From Bacillota bacterium (lineage in GTDB: Bacteria; Bacillota; Clostridia; Oscillospirales; Acutalibacteraceae), in contig JAUZPX010000043.1 of assembly GCA_030705695.1 (NCBI GenBank), forward strand, positions 1 to 15,290: a stretch of DNA of 15,290 bases, in the 5' to 3' direction. Positions 5,909 to 13,939 of the stretch are shown piece after piece. A program made the translations under genes and the position numbers. The notes beneath the pieces were generated by a model. It made no database searches. It saw only the letters and a list, made by a program, of their open reading frames with translations, and was not told the origin of the DNA. Position 1 is the first letter of the stretch. The number at the start of each line of letters is the position of its first letter.

Positions 5909-7498
5909 TTATCTATCCCATTTCCTGCAAAGCTCGATAATCTGATCCGTAAACTTTGCTAAATCCTTATTTGATCCTCCGCTGTTATGCTCAATAACAT
6001 CTAAAAGACGCATCCCAGCGGCATGCAATCTTGAAAATGAAGTAGAAGCATGATCTGCATGCTTGACATTAGGCATATCAATTCCTTCTGACAAAAGTTT
6101 ATCTGACAGAAGGTCATAAGAGGTTTCAAATTTAGGAATGAACGTATCAAATCCCATCTCATGCAGTGTATTTGAAAATACATCGCACGATGTATTTTCA
6201 CCGTGTACTATGAAAACTTTTTCAGGTTTCGGGTTAAACGAGGAAATCCATTTGATAAGTCCCGTTCTGTCTGCATGGGCACTAAGTCCACGGAAATTAT
6301 GAATTTCCGCCGCAATTGAAATGTCTTCGCCAAACAGATGGACACTTTGGGCCCCCTCTACAATCTTTCTGCCAAGCGTTCCGTCAGCCTGGAATCCGAC
6401 AAAAACAACAGAACACTCTTTACGCCATAAATTATGCTTCAAATGGTGGCGGATTCTGCCTGCCTCACACATACCGCTTGAAGAAACAATAACTTTCGGC
6501 GTAATATCTTCGTTAAGGCTTATAGATTCCTCTTCTGTCTCGCACAAATGCAGATTTGAGAATTTTATAGGGTCAAACCCTGATTTTATAATTTCAATGG
6601 ATTGCTCGTCAGCATTATCGAGCAAATCACTGTCATAAATCTTTGTTGCCTCTGATGCAAGCGGACTGTCTACATATACAGGGAAGTCGGGGTTGGCATA
6701 AACCAAACGCTGTTCTTTGATTTCTCTGAAATAATACAGAAGCTCCTGAGTTCTTCCGACTGCAAATGACGGAATTACAACGTTTCCTCCACGGCTAAGC
6801 GTCTGGTTTATAATATTTGCGAGCCCAACGGTATAGTTCTTTTCAGTCTCATGATCACGGTCACCGTAAGTGGATTCCATTACTACATAGTCGGCATCAG
6901 TTAGATATGACGGATCACGGATTATCGGCTGATCAGTATTGCCGATATCCCCTGAAAACACAATTAATTTGCTTATACCTTTTTCGGTTAGGCTCATAGA
7001 CACAGAGGACGATCCTAAAAGATGTCCTGCATCGGTAAATTTAATCATAACTCCATCCCAAATCGACAGATCCTCATCATATTTGCACGGAATTAAATGT
7101 TTAAGGCATTTTTCCGCATCTTCAATCGTATAAAGCGGAACATCAGGCTCTTTTCCTGCACGTTTACTTTTTTTGTTTTTCCATTGTACATCCATTTCCT
7201 GAATATGAGCGGAATCCCGCAACATGATTGAAAGCAGATGGCATGTGGCTCTTGTTGCATAAATCTTTCCTTTAAATCCTTGCTTTACAAGCATCGGCAG
7301 CCTACCTGAATGATCGATATGCGCATGGGTTATAATTACATAATCTATCTTTTCTGGGTCAAAAGCAAAGAATTTGTTGTTTTCTTCGCCGTGACCTTGA
7401 AAAAGGCCGCAATCAATCAAAATACGTTTTCCGTTTATATCAATGCAGTGGCAGCTTCCAGTTACTTCTCTGTCTGCGCCGTAAAACGATAATTTCAT
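5909..7498 (-). CDS. Beta-CASP metallo-beta-lactamase-fold hydrolase (RNA-processing type)
   Basis: A 529-residue cytosolic protein of the family annotated as MBL-fold hydrolase with RNA specificity domain, related to archaeal/eukaryotic CPSF73 and bacterial RNase J-like enzymes. Metal ligands are visible: THAHIDHSG (57–65; H58, H60, D62, H63), GHLLGS (158–163; H159), and SGDIG (182–186; D184). The beta-CASP part has PSFAVGRTQE (243–252), the SSSGMCEAGRIRHHL segment (339–353), LSAHAD (405–410; H408) and VHGE (431–434; H432). Residues about 465–529 extend past the usual core and are not recognised. ATG is preceded by AAGGAGG. It follows the kinase gene by 30 bases and is the last gene of the operon. 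An endo- or exonuclease acting on RNA is the family expectation; substrate is unknown. Confidence 0.88.
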   Translation of the reverse strand: MKLSFYGADREVTGSCHCIDINGKRILIDCGLFQGHGEENNKFFAFDPEKIDYVIITHAHIDHSGRLPMLVKQGFKGKIYATRATCHLLSIMLRDSAHIQEMDVQWKNKKSKRAGKEPDVPLYTIEDAEKCLKHLIPCKYDEDLSIWDGVMIKFTDAGHLLGSSSVSMSLTEKGISKLIVFSGDIGNTDQPIIRDPSYLTDADYVVMESTYGDRDHETEKNYTVGLANIINQTLSRGGNVVIPSFAVGRTQELLYYFREIKEQRLVYANPDFPVYVDSPLASEATKIYDSDLLDNADEQSIEIIKSGFDPIKFSNLHLCETEEESISLNEDITPKVIVSSSGMCEAGRIRHHLKHNLWRKECSVVFVGFQADGTLGRKIVEGAQSVHLFGEDISIAAEIHNFRGLSAHADRTGLIKWISSFNPKPEKVFIVHGENTSCDVFSNTLHEMGFDTFIPKFETSYDLLSDKLLSEGIDMPNVKHADHASTSFSRLHAAGMRLLDVIEHNSGGSNKDLAKFTDQIIELCRKWDR

Positions 7499-7528
7499 AG
7501 TTCTGCCTCCTTAAACGTCCTTATAACT

Positions 7529-8461
7529 TTATAATAATTGAATGAATTCCCTCACAAGCGAAGTTTGCGGAATAAGGGATTTATCAAGCGTTTCAAACGA
7601 ATTAACAGCATTTAAAACGCATTCTTTCATTGGCTTGTATTCAGGCGGAATATTATATTTTTTTAACATTTCTTTTAATGGAGTCTTATACAGCATCGGC
7701 TCAAACAAATGTGTTGAGTTAAGATGAACATCAGCATTATCACGATACAAATTGATATATTTGTCTTCGCCAAGGCAAACCTCATCCCATAAGGCAAAAA
7801 TAAAATCAGGCGGCGTTGCACGTACGACTTCGTCACGAAGAAGCCTTCGTATAAGCCGCAAATCTCTCGACTGTAAAATAACTTCGCCTTTATCGTCAAC
7901 AAAATCAGTATTAACACTTATATACAGCTTGAAGCATTTATCTATATTTAAAATATCTGTCAGTTTGGGATTAAGCGCATGGATTCCTTCGAAAATTAAA
8001 AATGTTTCAGAGTCAAAAGTGACTTCAAATGTTTTTTCAGATCGTTTCCCGTTCTGAAATGCAAAAACAGGGAAATCTGCCCTCCCGTTTTTCTCTAAAG
8101 ATGCAAACAATTGTGCCAGGTATGATAAATCGAGTCCTTCTATACTTTCATAATCCTTTCGCCCATCTTCCCATTTCGGTAGGTCATCACGATCTTTATA
8201 GAAATTATCGAGCGATATTCGATTTGCTGACTTTCCCATATTCTTTAAGATTTCAACCATCATTTTAGACGTTGTTGTCTTACCGGAAGAAGAAGGACCT
8301 GTCAAAAGAATGAAGTTCTTTTTTTCTTTTTGCAATCTATCACAAATTTCAAATAACTTGTCTTCAAACTTTTTTTCTTCATGAGCAATAAGTCTTTCGG
8401 GCTCGGTCAAAATTTCTGCATTTAACTTGTTGATATCCACTTTTTCTGTTGTTGAAATCAT
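7529..8461 (-). CDS. Uridine kinase-like nucleoside kinase
   Basis: A 310-residue P-loop kinase of the phosphoribulokinase/uridine kinase superfamily. It has GPSSSGKT (55–62), SLDNFYKDRDDLP (83–95) with D85 as the likely base, a DYES element (103–106) and FEGIHALNP (157–165). An arginine-rich lid region RDLRLIRRLLRDEV follows. Many clostridial relatives carry an N-terminal TGS/threonyl-tRNA-synthetase-like part and are near 550 residues; here only about 50 residues precede the P-loop. The likely reaction is NTP-dependent phosphorylation of uridine or cytidine to the monophosphate. It lies 28 bases after the nucleoside phosphorylase, so the pair fits pyrimidine salvage. ATG is preceded by a weak GGTGATGG site. 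The exact nucleoside is inferred, not shown. Confidence 0.85.
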   Translation of the reverse strand: MISTTEKVDINKLNAEILTEPERLIAHEEKKFEDKLFEICDRLQKEKKNFILLTGPSSSGKTTTSKMMVEILKNMGKSANRISLDNFYKDRDDLPKWEDGRKDYESIEGLDLSYLAQLFASLEKNGRADFPVFAFQNGKRSEKTFEVTFDSETFLIFEGIHALNPKLTDILNIDKCFKLYISVNTDFVDDKGEVILQSRDLRLIRRLLRDEVVRATPPDFIFALWDEVCLGEDKYINLYRDNADVHLNSTHLFEPMLYKTPLKEMLKKYNIPPEYKPMKECVLNAVNSFETLDKSLIPQTSLVREFIQLL

Positions 8462-8489
8462 ATGTTACCATCACCGTATAACTTTATTT

Positions 8490-9275
8490 TTATTGATTTG
8501 AAATAAGTGTTTTCATCGCTTCAATAGCACAATCGATAGCTCGGTTATTATCAAGATAATTTTGATTCGATAATCCTCGTTTTGCCCGTTCGACATTCCA
8601 TATTGCAGTTAAAACCGCGCCCATTCTTACATTTCGTGCAATACCAACACTGAAAATTGTTGCACATTCCATTTCAGAAATCAAACATCCGCACCTTAAG
8701 TAAGCATTCCAGTTATCATCAAGAACTTTCTCCATCGGCATCGTTTCAGGCTCAAGCTCGCCGTAAAACGAATCTTTACTTTGAATTACTCCGACATGAA
8801 AGCGTTTTCCGTCTTCATCTTCAGAAAGCTTTTGAGCACTTTGCTTTAACGCCTCAATCACTGCAAAATTTGCAACTGCTGGATAATCATGAGGAAGATA
8901 CTCTTTGCTTGTACCGTCTCCCCTAACCGCTGCGGTTGCAATTACCAGATCGCCGCTTAAAACTTGCAGCGCCATTCCGCCGCTTGTTCCTACACGAATA
9001 AAAGTATGCGCACCGCATTTAACTGCTTCTTCTACGGCAATTGCAGCAGACGGCCCGCCGATACCTGTTGAGACAGCACTGATTTTTTGTCCGCAAAGAT
9101 AACCTGTGTAGACACGGAACTCACGGTTATAAGAAATCTCTTTTGAGTTTTCAAAGCGCTCTGCAATTTGCGGAATCCGTCCGGGATCTCCTGCAAGAAT
9201 AATATATTCTCCGATATCCTCTTTTGATATTCTAAGATGAAATTGTTTTTGCCCTGCTAAAACATCGTTCCCCAT
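8490..9275 (-). CDS. Uridine phosphorylase-like nucleoside phosphorylase
   Basis: NP-I family enzyme that splits a nucleoside with phosphate to a base and ribose 1-phosphate. Numbered from the ATG at 9275 it has 261 residues, with AGDPGR near 28–33 (phosphate), STGIGGPSAAIAVEE near 69–83, RVGTSGGM near 94–101 (phosphate/ribose) and SEMECATIF near 200–208 (ribose-binding Glu). Three in-frame ATGs exist at 9293, 9284 and 9275. AAAGGA lies inside the longest form, nine bases before the ATG at 9275, so I choose that one; the 267-residue form from 9293 is less likely. The segment that binds uracil in E. coli Udp (Q166, R168) reads FYGELEPE here, so both look replaced, and the base specificity is open. 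First gene of the salvage operon. Confidence 0.87.
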   Translation of the reverse strand: MGNDVLAGQKQFHLRISKEDIGEYIILAGDPGRIPQIAERFENSKEISYNREFRVYTGYLCGQKISAVSTGIGGPSAAIAVEEAVKCGAHTFIRVGTSGGMALQVLSGDLVIATAAVRGDGTSKEYLPHDYPAVANFAVIEALKQSAQKLSEDEDGKRFHVGVIQSKDSFYGELEPETMPMEKVLDDNWNAYLRCGCLISEMECATIFSVGIARNVRMGAVLTAIWNVERAKRGLSNQNYLDNNRAIDCAIEAMKTLISNQ

Positions 9276-9378
9276 TTTTTTCATTCCTTTCATTTATAGT
9301 CAATTACCTTAAAAATTCAAGTGCGCTTTTCAAGTTAATCGACTATAGTATTTTTTCGATAAAATAATATTTTATTTA

Positions 9379-9387
9379 ATTATATCA
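9379..9387 (-). promoter_or_regulatory. Extended -10 promoter for the salvage operon
   Basis: Minus-strand TGATATAAT, a consensus extended -10, lies about 105 bases before the chosen start of the nucleoside phosphorylase. No convincing -35 hexamer lies 16–18 bases upstream of it, which extended -10 promoters tolerate. The remaining leader (9276–9370) shows no riboswitch or attenuator I can recognise. Confidence 0.45.
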
Positions 9388-9429
9388 CTGAAAGGTAAAA
9401 AATATATTATAAATTTTATTATAATATTT

Positions 9430-9476
9430 AACCCCATTCATCAGACATTATAAAACATTGTCTAACAAATGGGGTT
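9430..9476 (-). terminator. Hairpin after the lipoprotein gene, probable operon terminator
   Basis: AACCCCATT (9430–9438) pairs with AATGGGGTT (9468–9476), and an inner AGACA/TGTCT extends the stem. It lies 33 bases past the lipoprotein stop on the minus strand. The sequence after it is AT-rich (AAATATTATAATAAAA) but lacks a clean T-run, so termination strength is uncertain. Confidence 0.55.
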
Positions 9477-9508
9477 GTAATCATTAATTATAAAAATATT
9501 CTTTCATA

Positions 9509-9976
9509 TTATTTTTGAAGAGCAGTACCGTTAATACTCAAAGCATCAATAAGCACAGGGCGCTGAACTTTTGTATCATCGGAATTTCTCGCATTGTTAC
9601 CCGTAATTTTTATATGCTTTCCGTTGTAATTTTCAAGAATATTAAGATCTGCTTTAAGCTGCACGGAAGTAACGCCGATAAACGGTGTTGTTGTGCCTTC
9701 GGGGTTTTCAATTTTAAAGTTTTCCGGAGTATCAAGCGTAAAAATGCAAACCTTATATTCTTTCATAGCGTCGTCTTCATCTGTTTGAATGTTTACAGTA
9801 CCAGAATATTCCTTGGTCTGATTTGTTGTTATGTAATTTAGCGGAGCATCCGTCGCAACTGGAGCCAATGTAGAATGAACTTCATATACATTTGAACTCG
9901 AAGGAGATTGGCTGTTTGTACATGCTGCCATAAAGCTCAAAGCAAAAATAACAAGAATAATTGATAACTTTTTCAT
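9509..9976 (-). CDS. Small predicted lipoprotein, unknown function
   Basis: A 155-residue protein with a lipoprotein signal: MKK, a hydrophobic stretch (about 5–18), then MAAC with C19 as the likely lipidated residue. The -3 residue is Met rather than the usual Leu. A Ser/Thr/Pro-rich linker (about 20–50) leads to a C-terminal domain of about 100 residues with alternating beta-type segments, ending GKHIKITGN then RPVLIDALSING. That pattern recalls OB-fold or DUF4431-like extracytoplasmic domains, but I cannot assign it. The ATG has AGGAGA nine bases upstream and sits 13 bases after the recO stop, so it is probably cotranscribed with recO. It is not part of the conserved core of this operon. 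Confidence 0.78.
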   Translation of the reverse strand: MKKLSIILVIFALSFMAACTNSQSPSSSNVYEVHSTLAPVATDAPLNYITTNQTKEYSGTVNIQTDEDDAMKEYKVCIFTLDTPENFKIENPEGTTTPFIGVTSVQLKADLNILENYNGKHIKITGNNARNSDDTKVQRPVLIDALSINGTALQK

Positions 9977-9989
9977 TTGAACAGGTCTC

Positions 9990-10742
9990 CTAATTTAATT
10001 GGTTCAGCGATTTATAAAACGTAAGCGTTTTAAAATCCTTTTCCAATGTATAAAGCAAATATTGCTCTGTTGCCATATTTAAAATCTTTAGGCTGTCGTC
10101 TGGCAGCGCAAAATTAAAAACCTTATTAAAATCAGCATAAATCGTATGCCGCAAAGACGTTAATACACCCGGATTCAACGGGATTTTTAGTTCACCGTCT
10201 AAACTAACACAATCCTCGCAAAAAATCATACCTCTTTTTGGAAGAAAGTACATAGGTTCAGCTTCATAGCATTTGCAATTTTGACAAGCAACAAGGTCTG
10301 GCATATATCCTGCCAATGACATAGCACGCATTTCAAATGCCGATTTAATTAAAAGCGGCGGTCGCTTTTTCTCTGAAAGTAAATACAGCGCATTCAAAAT
10401 TAGTCTTAAAAAATCAGGTGCTTCCACATGCTCTGGGGCAACTGTCATAATCACTTCACTTAAATATTGTGCAAGAGATAAGCTTTCAAGATCGTTTCTT
10501 AACGAGATAAACATTTCTTCACTGACGGCATCGTCAAGACTATATGTATCCCGGCCGGTATAAACCACAAACCGGGAATAAGTAAGCGTCTGCGTTGCAG
10601 CGCTTTTGGAGCTTTTCATGTTTTTTGCGCCCCGAACAAAGGCTCTGATTACTCCGCAATCTCTTGTCAAAACGGTAACAAGCTTATCTTGCTCCCCGAT
10701 ATTCTGCGCTTTCAGAATCAGCCCATCTGTTTTGAGCTTCAT
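9990..10742 (-). CDS. recO: DNA repair protein RecO
   Basis: RecO helps load RecA on SSB-coated single-stranded DNA with RecR and anneals complementary strands. The 250-residue length is normal. The N-terminal OB-fold part begins MKLKTDGLILKAQNIGEQDK and contains the typical GVIRAFVRGAK (30–40). A helical C-terminal part carries a zinc site: CQNCKC (153–158) and CEDC (175–178). The start is ATG at 10742 with CAGGAGG close upstream, which is clear even though the preceding yqzL gene runs 59 bases past it in another frame. Position after era and yqzL is the standard Bacillota arrangement. Confidence 0.95.
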   Translation of the reverse strand: MKLKTDGLILKAQNIGEQDKLVTVLTRDCGVIRAFVRGAKNMKSSKSAATQTLTYSRFVVYTGRDTYSLDDAVSEEMFISLRNDLESLSLAQYLSEVIMTVAPEHVEAPDFLRLILNALYLLSEKKRPPLLIKSAFEMRAMSLAGYMPDLVACQNCKCYEAEPMYFLPKRGMIFCEDCVSLDGELKIPLNPGVLTSLRHTIYADFNKVFNFALPDDSLKILNMATEQYLLYTLEKDFKTLTFYKSLNQLN

Positions 10743-10854
10743 TATAGTCCTCCTGACCGGTGCCTAAATAACTGTCGCGTATGGTAGTATATCGAATATA
10801 ATCCAGAACACTGCCTGTTGTTAGAAAAACAGACCAGGCATCAAATTGATCCAT
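10684..10854 (-). CDS. yqzL: YqzL-family small protein
   Basis: A 56-residue protein. The motif FDAWSVFLTTGSVLDYIRY (residues 4–22) corresponds to the W-x-x-F-x-x-T-G-x-x-x-x-Y core of Bacillus YqzL, and the position between era and recO is the family's usual place. The start is ATG at 10854, with GGGAGG eight bases upstream; a longer frame to 10893 lacks such a site. B. subtilis YqzL is about 47 residues, so the C-terminal part from about residue 28 is a non-conserved, polar addition. Its last 19 codons overlap recO in another frame. Function is unknown. Bases 10855–10976, between it and era, hold only a weak TATAAT with no good -35. Confidence 0.8.
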   Translation of the reverse strand: MDQFDAWSVFLTTGSVLDYIRYTTIRDSYLGTGQEDYNEAQNRWADSESAEYRGAR

Positions 10855-10976
10855 TGAACATTCCTCCCATAAGCTGTTTAATAAAGCAGTCAAGCTTTAT
10901 AAAAACATTATACGCATATGGGTTGGAAATATAGGGTGTAAAATGTAGAAGTTTCTTGCGTTAATATTTTCCTTTT

Positions 10977-11891
10977 TTATTCAAAGTCAGACTTATCAAA
11001 ACCGAAAGTATGCAAAAGTCCGTCACGGTTGCGCCAATCTTCTTTGACTTTTATCCACATAGTCAAATTGATTTTTTCTTCAAAAAAAGCTTCCATATCG
11101 CTTCTGGCAAACGTACCGATTTTCTTAAGCATTTCGCCGTTTTTACCGATAAGTATGCCTTTATGGCTTGCTTTTTCGCAATAAATCGTTGCGTCAATAT
11201 CAAGAATATCTTTGTTTTCACGCTTTTTCATGCGTTCAATAACTACGGCTGTTCCGTGAGGTATTTCTTTATCGAGCAATCTAAGTATTTTTTCTCTGAT
11301 AATCTCTGCCGCAATGACTTTTTCGGGCTGATCGGTTAACGTATCATCCGGGAAGAGAAAAACGCCTGGTTCGGCTAAATTTGAAAGCTCTTCTTTCAGC
11401 TCTGAAAGACCGCTCGTCGTTTCGGCGGAAACTGGAACGATTGCAGCAAACGGATATAAAAGATTATAATCCATTATCTGCTTCATAATCACAGATTTTT
11501 CTTTTACCAAATCGATTTTATTTATTGCAAGAATTGCAGGAATTTTCAATGTTTTGAATTTTTCAATCAAATCTAAATCAGCTGGTGAAACAGGCTTGTC
11601 CGCTTCCACAACAAGAAGACAGGCATCTACTCCCGCCACGCTTTCGGTAATGGAACGAACCATAAAATTCCCAAGCTGAGTTTTTGGCTTGTGAAGTCCT
11701 GGCGTATCGATAAAAACAAGCTGCAAATCGTTTTCCGTCAGAACTCCCATAATACGAGTTCTGGTGGTTTGAGGTTTGTTTGATACTATTGCGATTTTCT
11801 GCCCTAAAAGCTGATTTAAAATAGAAGATTTTCCTACATTTGGTCTGCCGACAATGGCAATGAATGCGGTTTTATTTTGGATTTCTGTCAA
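10977..11891 (-). CDS. era: GTPase Era
   Basis: Essential GTPase that binds the 3' end of 16S rRNA during 30S assembly. The 304-residue product has G1 GRPNVGKS (15–22), a G2 region around TTRTR (42–46), G3 DTPGLHKPK (62–70), G4 NKID (124–127), and a C-terminal KH domain with GILIGKNGEMLKKIG (about 240–254). The start is TTG at 11891 with AGGAG eight bases upstream; no ATG fits the N-terminus. It begins 18 bases after dgkA. All expected motifs are intact. Confidence 0.96.
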   Translation of the reverse strand: MTEIQNKTAFIAIVGRPNVGKSSILNQLLGQKIAIVSNKPQTTRTRIMGVLTENDLQLVFIDTPGLHKPKTQLGNFMVRSITESVAGVDACLLVVEADKPVSPADLDLIEKFKTLKIPAILAINKIDLVKEKSVIMKQIMDYNLLYPFAAIVPVSAETTSGLSELKEELSNLAEPGVFLFPDDTLTDQPEKVIAAEIIREKILRLLDKEIPHGTAVVIERMKKRENKDILDIDATIYCEKASHKGILIGKNGEMLKKIGTFARSDMEAFFEEKINLTMWIKVKEDWRNRDGLLHTFGFDKSDFE

Positions 11892-11909
11892 TGGTTTTCT
11901 CCTAAACAG

Positions 11910-12386
11910 TTATTTTTTATTTTTAAATACTTTTATTATTCCAATTGGCCCTAGATGAACATATATTGCAGAAATAATTAAAGATAAAATAAGTATGGCA
12001 AGATACATAGGATTATACAAAAACACATGTATAATATGCATTAAAATATTAACACGCCAAAACAAGATAAATCCTATAATCACCGCAAAAACAGCAAATA
12101 CCAAAACGGAACCTGCTGCCACGTCTTTAATAATTCTGATGTGATGATTATATTCTTTTGAAAGCATATCGCAAAGCTCTTCAAAGCATGTGTTTATCAT
12201 TTCCGTAAAAAGCACCATCGCTATCAATAACAGTAGTACTGCCCATGATGCCCTAGACAAATTAAAAAAGTGTGCAAACACTAAAACATACAGTGCAAAT
12301 ACTGTATGAATTCTCATGTTTCGTTCGTAATTAATCGCATGAGCAAAACCGCAAAATGCAAATTTAAGTGACTTTAGAAATCTCAT
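11910..12386 (-). CDS. dgkA: Undecaprenol/diacylglycerol kinase with an extra C-terminal membrane segment
   Basis: Small integral-membrane lipid kinase. In Bacillota the DgkA homologue phosphorylates undecaprenol to recycle the cell-wall carrier lipid. The core has ERNMRIH (21–27), then E62, N65, E69 and D73 in TEMINTCFEELCDML and HHIRIIKDVAAG (81–92), matching the family catalytic pattern E-x2-N-x3-E. Hydrophobic segments are at about 28–44, 47–62 and 92–110. B. subtilis DgkA ends near residue 123; this protein has 158 residues, and residues 125–147 form a fourth hydrophobic segment that the family normally lacks, before a basic tail. The ATG overlaps the ybeY stop as ATGA, so the genes are translationally coupled. 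Confidence 0.9.
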   Translation of the reverse strand: MRFLKSLKFAFCGFAHAINYERNMRIHTVFALYVLVFAHFFNLSRASWAVLLLLIAMVLFTEMINTCFEELCDMLSKEYNHHIRIIKDVAAGSVLVFAVFAVIIGFILFWRVNILMHIIHVFLYNPMYLAILILSLIISAIYVHLGPIGIIKVFKNKK

Positions 12387-12892
12387 TTTTCGTTATCAAG
12401 AATATAGCTTTGGGATGCAGGCAGCCCAAGCTTATCCATAATCATCTCTTCTTTTTCACGCATATGTACACGTTCCCACGGTTCTTCATGGTCATATCCC
12501 AAAAGATGCAGAACCGAATGTGCTGTAAGATAACCAACTTCACGCTGGAGACTGTGCCCGTAACGATTGGCTTGCTCCACAACTTTCTCCATGGAGATTA
12601 CAACATCACCGAGGATTTGTGCTCCTGTTGTATGGTCAATGTTATACACGCCGTTTTCGCCCATAGGGAATGACAACACGTCAGTTTCAATGTCCTTATC
12701 ACGATATTGTTTGTTAAGTTCTTTAATTTGTTCGTTATCCACAAGTGAAATACTGATTTCGGCAATGCCCTTAAAGTTTTCAGACTGCAACACAGCATTG
12801 CAACAGCGGCGAATCAGCAGACGCATGCCTGTGGGAATTTTCACTTGCTTTTGTTTGTTTGTGATAATAACCCGTAATTTATTCTCTGTCAT
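12383..12892 (-). CDS. ybeY: Endoribonuclease YbeY (16S rRNA maturation)
   Basis: Zinc-dependent RNase needed for 16S rRNA 3'-end processing and ribosome quality control. The 169-residue protein has the metal motif AHSVLHLLGYDHE, giving the H-x3-H-x5-H set H125, H129 and H135; the more common form begins HGxLH, here HSVLH. The upstream conserved part TDVLSFPM (70–77) and LGDVVIS (94–100) are present. ATGA overlaps join it to phoH before and dgkA after. A GAGG site lies at the end of phoH. Confidence 0.95.
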   Translation of the reverse strand: MTENKLRVIITNKQKQVKIPTGMRLLIRRCCNAVLQSENFKGIAEISISLVDNEQIKELNKQYRDKDIETDVLSFPMGENGVYNIDHTTGAQILGDVVISMEKVVEQANRYGHSLQREVGYLTAHSVLHLLGYDHEEPWERVHMREKEEMIMDKLGLPASQSYILDNEK

Positions 12893-13851
12893 TTGTTATG
12901 CTTTGCCTCCTCATTCTTTTCATATGCTTTAATAATATCTTGAACCAGCTTATGCCGCACTACATCTTTTTCATTAAATGTAACACTTGCAATGTCTTGA
13001 ATATTTTTCAGGATTTTCACACATTCTTTAAGCCCTGACCGAACTCCTCCAGGAAGGTCAATCTGTGTGATGTCTCCTGTAATAACCATTTTAGAATTAA
13101 ACCCTAAGCGGGTAAGGAACATTTTCATTTGCTCGGGTGTGGTATTTTGAGCTTCATCAAGAATAATAAAACTGTCATCAAGTGTTCTTCCTCGCATATA
13201 CGCCAAGGGAGCTACCTCAATATTGCCACGCTCTAAATATTTATGGTATGTTTCAGCACCAAGCATATCGAAAAGCGCATCATACAGGGGACGAAGATAA
13301 GGGTCAACCTTACTTTGCAGATCGCCCGGTAAAAAGCCTAGCTTTTCGCCTGCTTCCACCGCCGGACGAGTTAGAATTATTCTGTTAACTTCCTTTGCTC
13401 TGAACGCATTACACGCGCTTGCTACTGCCAGATAGGTTTTTCCTGTGCCAGCAGGACCGACACCTATCGTGATTGTATTATTTTTAATTGCATTGCAATA
13501 ATTTTTTTGACCGATAGTCTTGGCTTTTACAGGTTTGCCTTTTGAAGTAATGCAAATGCAGTCTGAAGCAAGCTGCTCAATTTTATCTTCGTTTCCGTCG
13601 CTGACAAGCGCAAAACAATATCGAACATTTTGCTCGCTTAAAGCCTCTCCTCGATTTATAAGAACAAGCAGACTGTGAATTACTTTTGCGGCATTGGATA
13701 CATTTTCAGCATCCCCCGAAATTTTAAGCTCGCTGCCACGACCAAGTATGCTGACGGAATATTCATTTTCAATTAATTTAACATTCTCGTCAAAGCTCCC
13801 GAATAATGCGACGGCTTGCTCCATTCTGTCAATATTAAGTATCTGTTCCAG
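12889..13851 (-). CDS. phoH: PhoH-family ATPase; CTG start proposed
   Basis: P-loop ATPase of the PhoH/PhoL family, linked to RNA metabolism and, by its fixed place beside ybeY, ribosome maturation. Numbered from the ATG at 13824 it has Walker A GPAGTGKT (123–130), ILDEAQN (221–227) as Walker B and TGDITQIDLP (249–258). The N-terminal KH-like part is present. That ATG has no Shine-Dalgarno. Nine codons upstream, CTG at 13851 is preceded at eight bases by GAGGAG (13860–13865). The added residues L-E-Q-I-L-N-I-D-R resemble the start of clostridial PhoH proteins, as I recall them. No ATG, GTG or TTG lies in the open frame back to the stop at 13897–13899. I therefore place the start at CTG; the ATG at 13824 is the fallback. 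First gene of the operon. Confidence 0.9.
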   Translation of the reverse strand: MEQILNIDRMEQAVALFGSFDENVKLIENEYSVSILGRGSELKISGDAENVSNAAKVIHSLLVLINRGEALSEQNVRYCFALVSDGNEDKIEQLASDCICITSKGKPVKAKTIGQKNYCNAIKNNTITIGVGPAGTGKTYLAVASACNAFRAKEVNRIILTRPAVEAGEKLGFLPGDLQSKVDPYLRPLYDALFDMLGAETYHKYLERGNIEVAPLAYMRGRTLDDSFIILDEAQNTTPEQMKMFLTRLGFNSKMVITGDITQIDLPGGVRSGLKECVKILKNIQDIASVTFNEKDVVRHKLVQDIIKAYEKNEEAKHNK

Positions 13852-13939
13852 AACACATTCTCCTCTGGATTGAATTTTGCTTAAATAAAAATTTATTTAT
13901 CGGTTAAAGAATATAAAATTATCAAAATTATTTATAGAT

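Noticed and set aside
10861..10930. Internal promoter for yqzL–recO (minus-strand TATAAT near 10910)
   Set aside because: No acceptable -35 at 16–18 bases and no extended -10.
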